This document shows positions 1-11,020 of a DNA stretch of 64,000 nt, piece after piece. Origin of the DNA: Macrobrachium rosenbergii (Eukaryota; Arthropoda; Malacostraca; Decapoda; Palaemonidae); assembly GCF_040412425.1 (NCBI RefSeq), contig NC_089783.1:44837625-44901624 (forward strand). The letters run 5' to 3'. How positions within the stretch are numbered: position 1 is the first letter of the stretch; every line of letters begins with the position of its first letter. The notes beneath the pieces are model-generated. The model saw nothing but the letters and a program-made list of their open reading frames with translations. It searched no databases and had not been told where the DNA came from. Made by a program: the position numbers and the translations under genes.

Positions 1-59
1 AATCATTCAAGCCTCTCAGACAAAACAATCAAACAACATACAAAAAACACGTGCTCAAC

Positions 60-300
60 TTAGCAGTCATGAGGAGCACAGCAATCTGTTCTCACACTGC
101 AGCAGCTGAAGGAAAAGTGGCTAGTGTTTGTAGAAGAGCGAGGGGTATTTCCGTGAGGGGTATTTCCCCACTCAACCTCCCTATCCACCAGTTACTTACT
201 TGTTACCAAGTTTAATGATTCTGTATATAAAAGGTAAAGGTTTATATTTCTGTAGGAACAACAGTATTTTTGTATCTAAAAAGCTGGCAAACCAAACAAT
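60..300. repeat. Dispersed repeat R1, copy 1
   Basis: This stretch shares several blocks with 36,950-37,190: a 'GCTGAAGGAAAA...GTGGCTA' block and a 'TTTCTGTAGGAAC' block followed by an AT-rich run. In this copy the GCTGAAGG block comes before the TTTCTGTAGG block; in the other copy it comes after. The element class is not clear; the end of another inverted-repeat retrotransposon is one possibility. Confidence 0.4.
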
Positions 301-479
301 GAAAATCTGACCAGAATTTATGAAAAAATAAAGGAAAAGATTTGAAAACAGTTGGGAAAAAATATAAAAGATATCATAATAATCTAAAAGCTAAAAGGGA
401 TGCATTATAGAGAGAAAAATTAAGAGTAAAATTGTTATATGATGAAAGTACTGGATAAAAAAGCTAGAGGAAAGGCTGA

Positions 480-1440
480 GAAAAATAGTCAAAATCGACA
501 ATAGTCAGTTTGGGTTCATAGCAAAGTAATCAACAGGAGAGGTGTCATACAAATATGAACAATATATACCATGTACAACACTAAGAATCTTGAGAAACCA
601 TCTGGTAGAGCATTGTACTAAGACTAGCAATAGTTGGGCATTACAAAAACATGGAACTGGCAAGACTGATGACATTAGTAATGGTGCTATACTGTAACAC
701 AAAATCTAGAGTGAGGAGGGTAACTGGTATATCGGAAAAATTGGATGCCTAAAAAGGGAGGCTCCTAAAAGCTGCAGAACCAAAGGAAGAGATCATAGAA
801 ATTTTGCAAAATGGAAGAGGTGATTAACAGCAAGAGGACTGAAAATCAATATTGACAACACAAAACTAATTGTAACCAGAAAGGAAAAAGTACAGTTGGG
901 ATATTCAGAATTGCAAAAAATTATATTAAGGGATCTTGTTGCCAAATGGTATAAAAGTAGACAGATAATAGAAGGTGAAGGACCATGAATGAAGAATTAC
1001 TAGACAAGTGGAGTATAGTATTTCTTTTAATTTGGGGACACACTGGGTGGTGAAGCTTATATTGAAAGAGCAATAAAAGCCAACAAAAGTATGAATGAAG
1101 TACTATAAGTAAATAAGAATACCCCATTTGTAAACAAACAAGGGTACCAACAAAGAAAGTGGAAGAAATTTTGAACAGATGTGGCTGGTGCATTTTTTGG
1201 AAGATCATGTTACAAAAATCACAACACTGTTGAGAGATGTGGCAATCACAGGCTGGAATATAATCCAAGACCTCAAAGACTGAGCTGGTAGGAAGAGGGG
1301 AGGCTATTCAAAAAGGTGGTAGATATAAAATGTAGCAGGATGATAGCCAACAAGAATGTTCACAAAATTAGGCTTTACAGAAAGAGCACAGATGAAGACA
1401 TAGACCACACATAATGAGAGTGGAGAGGACTTATGGTATT
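480..1440 (+). pseudogene. Degenerate non-LTR retrotransposon RT remnant
   Basis: Translation of the plus strand with several frameshifts and stops gives pieces typical of LINE reverse transcriptases. Near 498-530 there is a QFGF-type motif (SQFGFIAK), which in intact elements begins the RT palm region. Near 845-890 there is a block of the type 'INIDNTKLIVTRKEK', the piece that follows the YADD box in many arthropod LINEs. No intact ORF remains. It lies in a downstream intron of the minus-strand ACTR10 gene or beside it. It may belong to the same family as the remnant at the right edge of the window. The exact clade cannot be set by eye. Confidence 0.45.
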
Positions 1441-1563
1441 TCATAACTAGCCCTGTACAGTAAAGTTTGATATCACAATATTAATAATGATGATGGTGAC
1501 AGTTATGTTACATGCATGATACATTCAATGTAGAGAGTAGAGAAAATACAAAAGAAAGCATAC

Positions 1564-1716
1564 CTAAAATAAAGCTTGTGGATGAAATCTACCAAATGAT
1601 GTCTCAGCTCCTCTTCATCTTCATACTCAAAAACAGGAACATGTTTGCCAGTTTTTCTGCACAATACCTCCGATTTTAAAATGACTCGGGGTCCACTTTC
1701 AGCAGCAAATCCTGCC
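1564..1716 (-). CDS. ACTR10: ACTR10 (actin-related protein 10), coding exon 2
   Basis: This 153-bp exon on the minus strand has an AG acceptor (cag at 1,719-1,717) and a GT donor (gtatgc starting at 1,563). It begins by completing the split lysine codon from exon 1 and stays open throughout. The translation begins AGFAAESGPRVILKSE and ends LVDFIHKLYF plus two bases of an arginine codon. In animal Arp10 the matching segments are the 'GF..E.GPR' nucleotide-pocket loop and a 'KEFIHxLYFR' helix, so both the family and the exon order are clear. Arp10 (Arp11) caps the pointed end of the dynactin Arp1 filament and helps dynein cargo transport. The remaining exons must lie left of the window. Confidence 0.9.
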
Positions 1717-4700
1717 CTGTGAAAAATTTTATACTATATTGAAAAATATATTATAATAATGAATACTTTTTATACTGTATTTAAAAATATACTGTAATGA
1801 TGAAAAGCTTACAGTCAATTTACTTCTATTTATGCCTTTCTCTATTTTTTACATCTGTGAGATGTGGATGTTTCTAAAAACAAATACTGATAATTTGTGT
1901 ACACTATTTTCCTCATATTGAGATAAGCAAACCACACAAGCAAAATAATACATGTCTTTATATTTCATAATTAGAAATTTCTTATTTTTACAGACGTTTC
2001 AATGCTCTCTTGGGCATTCAGTCCACCTGGAACGTTGCACAGTACATGTAAAGTTTCCTGGAATTCATTAGAACTAAAGTACTGTATACTAATATTACAC
2101 AATGTGCCATGAACTAAACCTATTCATCAAGTGGTTGTAACACTATGACTAATTGCAGACTGGTTGTGCTGGCACCAATGTGCTCAAAATTAATACACAG
2201 GAAATTAGGTCTTTTCTTTCTCTAACCTGGCCATCAAACACTAAACTGTTTTTAAAGAGCTTGTGGCATGACACTGAAACAACTTACAAAATACAAGTAA
2301 AACTAACCCGACTAATACAGTAAAACATCACCTGCCAGTCCCACAAACAAAAAAATTCCTTATCCTAACCAGAAACAGTAGTTATAAAGCAATTATAAAG
2401 TCAAGGTATGCCAAACTGACTTATAAAATTGACAATGAAACCAAAATAACAAGTTTTTCAAAACCATACAATTTATATACTGTATTCCAAATCCTCTGTC
2501 ACTACAGCTCCAGACACACACATCTAAAACAAGAACACTCCCCCTTTGCCAGGTACACATCTGGGAACCACTGCATACCCTGTAAATAAGTCATTCCCCT
2601 GTGTTGTCTAGATCTGTCACAAAGAGAGTGGGGATGGGAGAAGGGTAATTCATGTAAAATGAAGGGTCTGTATTACAAAAATAATTATTATTGTTAATTT
2701 CATTTAAATAAAAACAGTGCTGATTTAGGGAGGTTCCTGAGAGATTATGATAGGGAAACAGGAGTTCCTAAAACAAACAAGAGGTCAAGAAGATGGATAG
2801 AATCCTACTTAGTAAGGTCATGGTTGGCAGATTCTAAAACTTCTTTTATTCTTTTTGTTTTACAAACAACTGAAACAAACTGTTAAGTTTAACTTAATTT
2901 CATAAGACACATGTCATTACCCAAGAAAGCTACTTCTTACAAAAGGAAGGAGTACCTTATGAGGACCTGTGAAAAATGAGAGGCATTACCCTCATTATAG
3001 GGACAGTTATGACTAGGCCTGGTGCCACATTAGGTCCGAGTGAATAAACATCAAGAAACATATGCTTCAAGTCCCTTAAATAAAACCTCAAATGTGCTGG
3101 GTGATCTCCACAAAGCATAATTCAGGATAGCCTTTAATCCTCCACATTCCTTTGACAAGCTACTACTGTACCACTGCTACAGACTGAACTTCATGGATGT
3201 TAATTCTTCTTTTGGACATCTACCATGTGAATGTTCTCGTACGCCTCCATTATAAAAGTTCTCAGCCAAAGGAAAAAGTGTTCATTTTGATTTCTGACTT
3301 CTCCATTCTAATAGAAAGAGACAAGTGAAAACCTCTTTTATAATAACACTTTGTCCTCCTGGAATACAACATCAAGGCTCTGAAAAGGCACTGTGTTCCT
3401 GATGAAATATCTTTAAGGATAATTTTGTATTGACTGAGATGGAAGCCAAGGCTGATGTGTGTCTGAATGATTCACCCAAAACCTAGCCTAACACCTTGGT
3501 GATCATGAACCATCTAAAGTGCATAAAAAGAACTAGAAACAGAGTAGTTTTTGGTTACCATTCACAAATAAACCCTAGGAAAATTATGGGTCATGGAAAA
3601 AAAATAAAGAGAAATCTCAAGGGAAAAAATAAAGGGAAGTCTCTGACTGCATTATTGACTAGGTAATGTTATATTTAAATGTTTAAAGACATGCTGAACA
3701 ACTTATACTCTGCACCATTTTTAACCGAAATATTGCACCAACAAATATAGCCATTACACACCATTATATAAGTTACCCTATTCCTGTAACTGTTCTTGCT
3801 ACAGTTGCATGCTTAATTTTGGGGGTTGTTACTGTTTCCATACATAAATTAGACTACGCAATTTTCTGACTGATTAAGCCTATGTTGTGATTTAAGCAGT
3901 CCTTACCTTTCAGACTTATATATGCATTTCCCATATTCTTGGCTTTCACTAACCCATTAACCTGTTTTTGGTAAAATTGCCATCTACTACTGCGGCCTGG
4001 TTCCCACCAATTACCAACCGAGGTATTTACTGTCTTTTGTTTTGTGTTTTTGTCTATTTTTATTTCTTTCGTTTATCATATTTACAGTCTTACATTGTTT
4101 TTACACTCATCTCCAAGGCGCTGGTACTAAACATGGCATCCATTTCACATTTAAGCCAGTACAGTAGTTGCCAAGCTAGAGGGCAGTAGTAGTATTTTGC
4201 AATTTTTCCCCCATTTCCTACTGAGGTCCCCAATATTTGCTGAAGACTGAAGGAAGGAGGGGATAAATGTGTAGTTTTCCCAACAATAGAAGGAAGGGAT
4301 AAGTGCGTAATTTTCACCCACAATAATGATTAAAAATGCACAAAATACAAAAAAGCCTATCCAAAAACATACATAGTCGGTAAAACTGAAGACTACTACC
4401 GTGCCCCTGGAGTTCAGTAGCTACCAGCTTACGTGTAATATGGGTGCCATATTTAGTTATCAGCTCCTTGGGGATGTATGTCAAAACAAAAACAAAAAAA
4501 TAAAGTGGATATCATACACACACAAAAGATTTAAACAAACAAAAACATAAATAAGAGGCAGTAAATATCCCATTTGGCATACAGACAGGAACCAGGTCAC
4601 AGTAGTAGCCTTCAGTTTTAAGGTAGTTTGCAGAATGACGGGATCAGGTATTTCCGATGTTTAGTGTTACTTGGTGGGGGGGGGGTCCATGGGGGCACGG

Positions 4701-5039
4701 CACCCTAAGTGAGGTTAAGAAGGTAAGGTTTGGTTAGGTCAAGACATGATATTCTAGGAAAGGTTAAGTTTGTTTCCGCCCGCAGAACTTGTTCCTGTTG
4801 TTCTGCACTCGCCCCATTTCACCACATGGTCAACTTCTTTGGCTATCACACGAATTAAATAGCTTGGCCACAAGTCTAAACAATTTCCACTGAGCTTCAA
4901 GAATCTAGGTCAGGCTAGCTGACCATCTCAAGGCCTGCCTACAATATAACAGTTTCTAGTAGTGGGCCTTGGTCAACCTAAGTAGAGCCTAAGATTAATG
5001 TTAGACTACAGTGTGTGATTATGACAACGGTAGAACTAT

Positions 5040-5165
5040 GGGGTTGCTCCACATCAGGTATTACCTTGGAAATTGACTTTTCCTATGGTATTTTGGTTGC
5101 GTATTACAATTTACTGTTATTTTTTGTTGGTCAACTGTAATTAACCTGTAATTAGCATCAGAACT
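5040..5165. repeat. Dispersed repeat R2, copy 1
   Basis: This resembles 13,540-13,675. Shared blocks are a GACTTTT run, 'TTTTTGGTTGC', an 'AATTTAC' block and 'TAATTAACCTGTAATTA'. The copies are diverged, no terminal repeats are visible and the class is unknown. Confidence 0.4.
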
Positions 5166-5204
5166 GATATGTTTTAGTATGCTGGCCATCCTGGAATGCT
5201 ACCA

Positions 5205-5215
5205 CGCATGCGCAG
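5205..5215. promoter_or_regulatory. NRF1-like palindrome
   Basis: CGCATGCGCAG fits the core of the NRF-1/Ewg binding site. It is one of two such palindromes within about 200 bp in the 5' part of ACTR10 intron 1. Confidence 0.3.
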
Positions 5216-5293
5216 TGTTATAGAGGAGCTTTTGGTAAAGAGTGGAGTTTCCTTCACCGGGAGGCAACCCCCAGCTAAGTAACATGGCCTGAT

Positions 5294-5311
5294 AGGTTAG
5301 GTTAGGTTAGG
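5294..5311 (+). repeat. Interstitial TTAGG-type repeat
   Basis: About three and a half copies of TTAGG in AGGTTAGGTTAGGTTAGG, followed by further GTTAGGTTAG. TTAGG is the ancestral arthropod telomere unit, so this supports an arthropod source. It is too short to mark a chromosome end. Confidence 0.6.
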
Positions 5312-5396
5312 GGATGTTAGGTTAGTATAATTCCTTTTATAACAGGTTTCCTTAGCCAATCCCTTCTAGAACATAGCCTATGGCTCCCTAATGATT

Positions 5397-5409
5397 TGCG
5401 CATGCGCGG
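5397..5409. promoter_or_regulatory. NRF1-like palindrome
   Basis: TGCGCATGCGCGG is a near-ideal NRF-1 motif. It lies about 360 bp inside ACTR10 intron 1, near the shared promoter region with the divergent gene. The role is inferred from sequence only. Confidence 0.4.
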
Positions 5410-5766
5410 AACCATCCCATAACAACAACATGGCAGCCCGGTGATCTTTCTCCCAATGATCTCCCCAACCCAAAACCTCACGTTCCCAAAGGGTCCTCAA
5501 CCATGTTGGGTAGATAGGCTATGAACAATAATAACTGACTGGCAGTAAACAACACCACCTCCTTCATCAGCAACACTAAAAGTAAAAGAAAAATTAATTT
5601 CCAAGGTGATAGTCCGGTTGGAGTTATCTCGTAGTTTTACAACGATCAGGAGCACCTTCTATTGTCTTCGGCTTGTTATTTAATTGATAGTTTTAAATTA
5701 CGGAATCCTAGGCTGGGGCATTCCATTTTGACTGTATTAACTGAAACTAGCCTAGGCTAAACTTAC

Positions 5767-5852
5767 TTCGTATATGCTGTTCCAAAATCAAACACAACTG
5801 TCGTATTTTTGTCGTTCATAAGACCTATTGTAAGACCTTCAAACAGCGGCAT
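5767..5852 (-). CDS. ACTR10: ACTR10 coding exon 1 with start codon
   Basis: The minus strand has an ATG at 5,852-5,850 followed by 28 codons and two bases, then a consensus GTAAGT donor (5,766-5,761). The peptide begins MPLFEGLTIGL and reaches TVVFDFGTAYT before the split lysine. Vertebrate ACTR10 starts with the same MPLxEGL pattern, and the VVxDxGxAxTK block is the first phosphate loop of the actin fold. The start is chosen because it gives the family N-terminus exactly. Splicing to 1,716-1,564 keeps the frame. The gene is transcribed away from a second candidate gene that begins at 6,612 on the plus strand. Confidence 0.9.
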
Positions 5853-6611
5853 GATGCTGACACAAGTTTAGGTCGAATATCACTTGAGATAAAATATAAA
5901 TATGACTTAATAAAAGAATACCACTAGGCCACCAGAATGGGCGAGTTTTGTTTACATATGAATCACCTGTCATTGCAGTATGTTCGAATTCATGGCGATT
6001 GTAATTTTGGTAATTTTCCCAGTATATGAAATTTGAAAAAAGGAAGGTGTAAATTAAAGGCTTATATATTAATCATAAACAAATAAGCTAGTATGATATG
6101 GCAAGATTTAATGCATAATAAAACTTCAGTAAAATACCAAAGCCAGGGCCAATATACTCGAACACAATTGTGCCTACAAAAATAATTTTATTGAGCGAAT
6201 TATTCCATATTGATCTTCAGGCTTTGCAGATGGATACATAATTTTCAGTTAATATCATGCTGATGAAAACTTATTCGCTGAAATTATCTTGTTATTCCAG
6301 TTATATACTGTAAACTATTTTCATGTATTCACACTGATCTCAAAATGAACCAGGTCCATTCCGAGAAGAGCATATAAGCATTTAACATGCTCGCATTGAG
6401 CGGTCATCTTACCGCTTCCATTGTGTACGGACGCGTCAGAAGTAAAACATGATGGGAAATTTTAATTTTGATTGAGAGTTTATTTTACATTCTCTATTCC
6501 TTGAAACCAAGGTGATCTAAGAAGCTGGGTGACCGTAGCCTTCTCTGGCAATTCACCATCCTGAAGAGGAGTTCTCTGCATTTGGAGAGTGACTACTTGT
6601 AAAAAGTTGAA
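5853..6611. promoter_or_regulatory. Shared upstream region between divergent genes
   Basis: About 760 bp separate the ACTR10 start codon (minus) from the MADNR start codon (plus). No coding sequence is seen. The stretch near 6,400-6,450 is less AT-rich and contains ACGCGT. The two transcription starts probably lie here, but I see no clear TATA or initiator that fixes them. Confidence 0.45.
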
Positions 6612-6626
6612 ATGGCTGATAACAGA
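6612..6626 (+). CDS. Unidentified gene, first coding exon (MADNR)
   Basis: The plus strand reads ATG followed by four codons (MADNR), then a perfect GTAAGT donor at 6,627. The context AAATGG is a fair start. A second short exon at 6,905 continues in frame to give MADNRTSNQQRYGSNTHN plus a split arginine. The peptide is polar, rich in N, Q and R. I do not recognise the family. The gene is divergent from ACTR10. Because the exons are tiny, the case rests on splice signals and frame only. Confidence 0.4.
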
Positions 6627-6904
6627 GTAAGTACGGGTAAGGCTGTGTACTGATTACCATTATGTTTGTTTATTGTAAACTCTTTAGTGAGGTTACTAAG
6701 CCCTTGGAATTACAGAGAAGTTTAGTGAGCATCGACGGGCAGAAATAAGGTAATGATAATGGTAAAGTTCACTTCGAATTTGTAGTTTATTTGGAATTCA
6801 CCAGATTTTAGATCCAAACACTTAGTGTTTCCCGTGTGTCATCACAATATTCACTCTCCATATAGCATGACCTATTTTAATTCATTATATGTGGTTGTTC
6901 ACAG

Positions 6905-6945
6905 ACGAGTAACCAACAACGTTATGGCAGCAACACTCATAATCG
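6905..6945 (+). CDS. Unidentified gene, second short exon
   Basis: A 41-bp exon lies between a ttcacag acceptor (ends 6,904) and a GTAAGA donor (6,946). It encodes TSNQQRYGSNTHN with two bases left over. The next exon is not certain. One option is an AG at 10,585-10,587, which would join in frame to the open stretch ending at 11,020. Another is the stronger acceptor at 10,512-10,514, which would add about 23 codons and then stop. A foldback element fills the first 700 bp of the following intron. Confidence 0.4.
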
Positions 6946-7025
6946 GTAAGAAATCACAGAAATTCGCGTATCATTTATGAAATGGACACATTATGAATAA
7001 AATTTTATACAATTTTTCAATGAAA

Positions 7026-7633
7026 TTTTATTATTCTAAATAATAATCCCTACCATTCACGCCCAAGCTACCGTAACATAGCTCTATCGAATCTTAAACG
7101 TTTTTCGATCCATACAACGGCTTTTCATTTCATGCTACATGAAATCTTTATGACATTCACAAGCCCTATACAGCGAAGCTTATTTGTAATCCCAGACCTT
7201 TCACCGTAAACGAAATTTTCTTAACGTCATATAATTTAACCGCAGCTGTGATGAAAACTGGTTCGCACAAAGAACCCCCTGAATTTGAAGTCCCAAAAAT
7301 TTCAAGGGTGTTACTAAACATAACCAAATGCACCATGTTAGTAACACCCTTGAAATTTCTGGGACTTCAAATTCAGGGGGTTCTTTGTGCGAACCAGTTT
7401 TCATCACAGCTGCGGTGGAATTATATGACGTTAAGAAAATGTCGTTTACGGTGAAAGGTCTGGGATTACAAATAAGCAGCTTAGCTGTATAGGACTTGTG
7501 AATGTCATAAAGATTTCCATGTAGTATGAAATGAAAAGTCGTTGTATGGATCGCAAAACGTTTAAGATTCGACAGAGCTATGTTACGGTAGCTTGGGAGT
7601 GAATGGTAGGGATTATTATTTAGAATAATAAAA
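7026..7633. mobile_element. Foldback (long inverted repeat) element
   Basis: Two arms of 292 bp (7,026-7,317) and 296 bp (7,338-7,633) are near-perfect reverse complements separated by a 20-bp spacer. Both outer ends begin TTTTATTATTCTAAATAATA. Differences between the arms are only a few scattered bases and small indels. The short ORFs on the two strands encode almost the same peptide, which follows from the symmetry and not from coding. No clear target duplication is seen. A transcript would fold into a hairpin of about 290 bp. Confidence 0.85.
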
Positions 7634-8472
7634 ATATTTTTTATGCTTTCTATAGTCTAGGAAATTTCTTCAACCCTTCAGGAATGTTTTAATGACGCCA
7701 GCCAAATGCAGATACCAAGAACAGGAGAATCACTTCAATAGTCTTTACCTATTTTATCGCTATGAATGAATTCCATCTCCGAGTTTAATAGTTTTACTTT
7801 AAATACATCATTATATCATTAACTTGAATTTGAAAATTTTAACAAAAGAATGTAAATGTTAAGGAGGGATACCATACAGGTGATGTAACAAGTTAATGAA
7901 CAAAAATTAATGTTAAACAACGTAATTTTTTTCAAAGTATCTTATCAGAGCGAGTAAATCATGTCATTGAGGGATTTTCAGAAGACGGAAGAAAACCAAT
8001 AATATTAACTACATATAGCAATGTGAACCAAAAAACAAATCTGGTGTGATGGTTTTTCAAGTTCGTCTTTATCACTTCATCAAGTTTATTTAGTGCTTTT
8101 AAAAGTATCGCCACTATTAGCTATAAGAATAGTGACGTTAGTGAAAATTCAAGTATCGTAATTATAAAAGTATCATAAGGAAACTCTTTGGCTTTACCTG
8201 TCCTAGGCTTGGATTTCAGAGTAAGTCGATAGGGAAAAAAATATATTATTTATCCCAAAAAGAGATCAATAAATGCTCTAGTGTAATCTAGGACAGCTAT
8301 ACTCGTATATAGGACGGGAGTAAGAATAACTATATATGTAAGTCACTGTATGCATGGGGAGAGGAATACAAATATCCGCTTGGCTGGTGCTATCCATATA
8401 AACGCGCACATTCCCACTTATACAAAGAGGCGCGCGTGCACACACACACATACACTACTAATGCACAGAACA

Positions 8473-8476
<4 letters not shown>
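7634..8476. other. AT-rich intergenic or intronic DNA
   Basis: No ORF, RNA gene or clear repeat is seen. It may be intronic to the MADNR gene. Confidence 0.5.

Positions 8477-8554
<78 letters not shown>
8477..8554. repeat. (TA)39 microsatellite
   Basis: An uninterrupted TA run. A few bases later comes the 3' part of a SINE, so the run may have grown from an old insertion end. Confidence 0.95.
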
Positions 8555-8555
<1 letters not shown>

Positions 8556-8563
8556 CAGTTTTC

Positions 8564-8640
8564 TAAGTCTAATCCTTCGGGCCAGCCCTAGGAGAGCTGT
8601 TAACCAGCTCAGTGGTCTGGTTAAACTAAGATATACTTCA
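8564..8640 (+). repeat. SINE-A 3' tail
   Basis: It matches the 3' part of the SINE at 12,347-12,634 almost base for base, with the shared core CTTCGGGCCAGCCCTAGGAG and AGCTCAGTGGTCTGG. The tRNA-like head is missing. Confidence 0.75.
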
Positions 8641-8659
8641 GTCATAGATCACTGATTTT

Positions 8660-8735
8660 GTCTGCTAGGTCAAGTGGTCAAAGTAATGGACGTCTGCAAA
8701 AAAAAAAAAAAAAAAAAAAAACCCGAATCAAGGAT
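8660..8735 (+). repeat. Possible tRNA-like SINE head with poly-A
   Basis: 'AGGTCAAGTGGTCAAAG' looks like a class II tRNA A box, followed by 'AATGGACGTCTGC' and an A run of 24 (8,698-8,721), then CCCGAATCAAGGATG, which only weakly resembles a B box. A degenerate tRNA-derived insertion is a guess. Confidence 0.25.
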
Positions 8736-10582
8736 GAAGACAAAGCCAGCTTATCGGCACTAATGAAGAGCATGCGCAGAGAATAAAAATTGTCAACAAA
8801 AATGTACATTCATATTTCAAGAAGAAAAACAAAAACAAAGCAAGTTTTTCTCAACTTCCAATGTGTATTTCCCCTGCCAGAAATACGCAAGTGAACGAAA
8901 GCCCTCTTATCTTTACCCGTTTTATATTCTATACCCCGACAGAAACTATCATTATAATTGTTTTATATAGAATTATTCATATTATCTCAGCACGAAAGAA
9001 TGGATTCATAGCATTGATCACGATTAAGAGAGTACTCTATTAATCCTGGCATTGATAACGTACAAACATTATGAGATTGTACGTAATAACATTTGAACAC
9101 TGCACTGTTGCTATGCATTTGTGATCAAATGCCAAGTAAATCAGTTTTTAAAAATCTGGAAGGAAATTTGCTTTGAATTTGTATTAGGCACGCTTCATGC
9201 GTAGAAGTCGCATTTCGTATCCGGGGTGCACAATCTTTGTTATTCATTCCTTAATTACATATTGATTTAGACTTTGTAAGTAGCAGAAATTAACAAGCAA
9301 AATCATGGATCGTCTGAGTGTGACGTTGCGCAGCATTTCAGTCTGTGGGCCAAACAGAGCGCCATCGATAGAATGGGACCGGAAGAGAAGCTCTAGATCC
9401 AGATCCGGACCCACACTCAAATCTCATCATGGATGACAGGCCTACTTTTTATTCATATTCATGTATTAATAACTTATCGTTTCCAAAAGAAGCGTTATCT
9501 CTAAATTCTGCTGTTTATAAGAAAAAGAAAATTGGAAAATACTACAGAGATTGTAACAGGTCAAGGTCAAATCGAAATGTGCCAGCGGTGTAGACTTTGG
9601 TGGTTCACCTACATAGGACATGGGAAATGGCTGGTGGGACGGCGAGAAGGGGAAGAAGGGTGGGAATTTGGGAATGAGAAATGCTGGATGTGGGAAATGG
9701 AATGGGAGTGGTAACGTATTACGTGCTGCTCTGGGAGGAAGAGCCCGTGTCATCACGCGACTGGCTAAACCTAAAACAAACATGGAAAGTAATTACAAGA
9801 CGTCGGTTTCATGTCAATTCAGAAGTTTCTGAAAAAAAGTATTTCTACTGACGCGCAAACCATTCCGTCAAAAAGATTGATCTGCTAGAAACTCCCCCAC
9901 CTCTTTATTTTATATCTAAATTATTTTCAGCTACGCATTGCATTTTGTTTCTCAATCTTTCGTCTTCATTTACCCATTCATTTTGTGTTTCTCAGTTCTT
10001 TGTCTTTTCCGCAGTGTAGGCCTATATGCTTATTATCATCCTCATTTACTCTCTGGCCCATCTGGCTAGTAACAATATTTAATAACAAAAATCTGTATTA
10101 TTCAAGAAGAAAAATTTTGGAAAGGAAACAGACGGATTGTTTCATATCGCGATGAGTCTGCAAGCTTCATTTTTCATTTTACAAAAATGCACATTTTTTT
10201 CTTTCCTATTTTAATTCCCCTATGATATAGATAGATTTAATTGAAAATGGTAAATTGACTTGGGATTTTTGTTTTGACTTCGAATGATCCATATGTGCGT
10301 TGCTTATTCGCTACCAAGATAAAGACTATGTGCCAAAGACAGGAAAATCTACGATTTCATAGACCTTAGCATTTCGATAGTTTACTGTCTGTCCGGTAGA
10401 TGACGCTAGCTAACATCTGTCAATTCCGAGGCATATGAACTGACAAGTTAGTTGTCGCCAGTTTATTTCTATCATTATTTTTTTTTTTCTTAATAAAAGA
10501 CGAGATTTTTTTAGGTGGAGTGGTGGAAAGTCATTGCTTTTTTCAAACGCACACGCTCATGGAAATTTTATGATGGATGTAA
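8736..10582. other. Non-coding DNA, one minor repeat
   Basis: No gene is recognised. The block near 9,735-9,780 (GGAAGAGCCCGTGTCATCAC and AACCTAAAACAA) resembles 35,580-35,630, so both belong to a small dispersed repeat. Short ORFs near 9,466-9,832 sit on both strands and look like chance. Confidence 0.45.
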
Positions 10583-10587
10583 ATTAG

Positions 10588-11020
10588 GCAAGTGATTCGA
10601 CTGACGGGAATAAAATTCTGTCAATGCGAGTGTTGTGTCCTGAGGCAAAACGGGTACAACAGCAAAGCAAAGACAGTGATTGCTTTGCCGAACAAGAAGT
10701 GGTTTAAAGTTGGAGACAAAATTAAAAAAAAAATAAGTAAAGCGGAGGAGCAAAGTGAGGCAAGCCATCTGTTGGTTTGTTTATACTTTCATGGCGCTTG
10801 TGATTCTGAGAATAGACTGATCATTAAATCAAGAGCGGTGGTGCAAGCAAATTTTAAAATTAGCCAACATCAGTCGAAGGGTAATTTGAATTGTAAGCTT
10901 TCTGAAAATATTGACAAACCAAATAAACTTTACTTCTTATATAAAATGTCTAACAGAATAAAAAAGGAGCATGATAAGGATAGCAAGTATCCATGTGATG
11001 TAGGACTCCGAAATGTTTAA
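10588..11020 (+). CDS. Hypothetical ORF, possible last exon of the MADNR gene
   Basis: An open stretch of about 144 codons ends at TAA 11,018-11,020. There is no ATG at the start: the frame opens after a stop at 10,580-10,582. An AG at 10,585-10,587 would join it in frame with the exon ending at 6,945, giving R then QVIRLTG. The peptide has a cysteine cluster (CQCECC) near the start and is lysine-rich, which partly reflects A-rich DNA. I recognise no domain, and the acceptor lacks a good pyrimidine tract. It could be chance. Confidence 0.25.

Larger units (their letters stand above)
1717..5766 (-). other. ACTR10: ACTR10 intron 1
   Basis: A 4.05-kb AT-rich intron separates ACTR10 coding exons 1 and 2. 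It contains no ORF that I recognise. It carries a short TTAGG-type repeat, a copy of a dispersed repeat near 5,040-5,165 and two CGCATGCGC palindromes near its 5' end. The rest shows nothing I can name. Confidence 0.75.

Noticed and set aside
5294..5311. Telomere or telomere-proximal position
   Set aside because: Only three to four TTAGG units; such interstitial bits are common.
7201..7454. Two similar proteins encoded on opposite strands
   Set aside because: They are the same sequence read on the two arms of the foldback; no coding evidence.
8350..8655. Protein with an Ile-Tyr run
   Set aside because: Translation of the (TA)n microsatellite.
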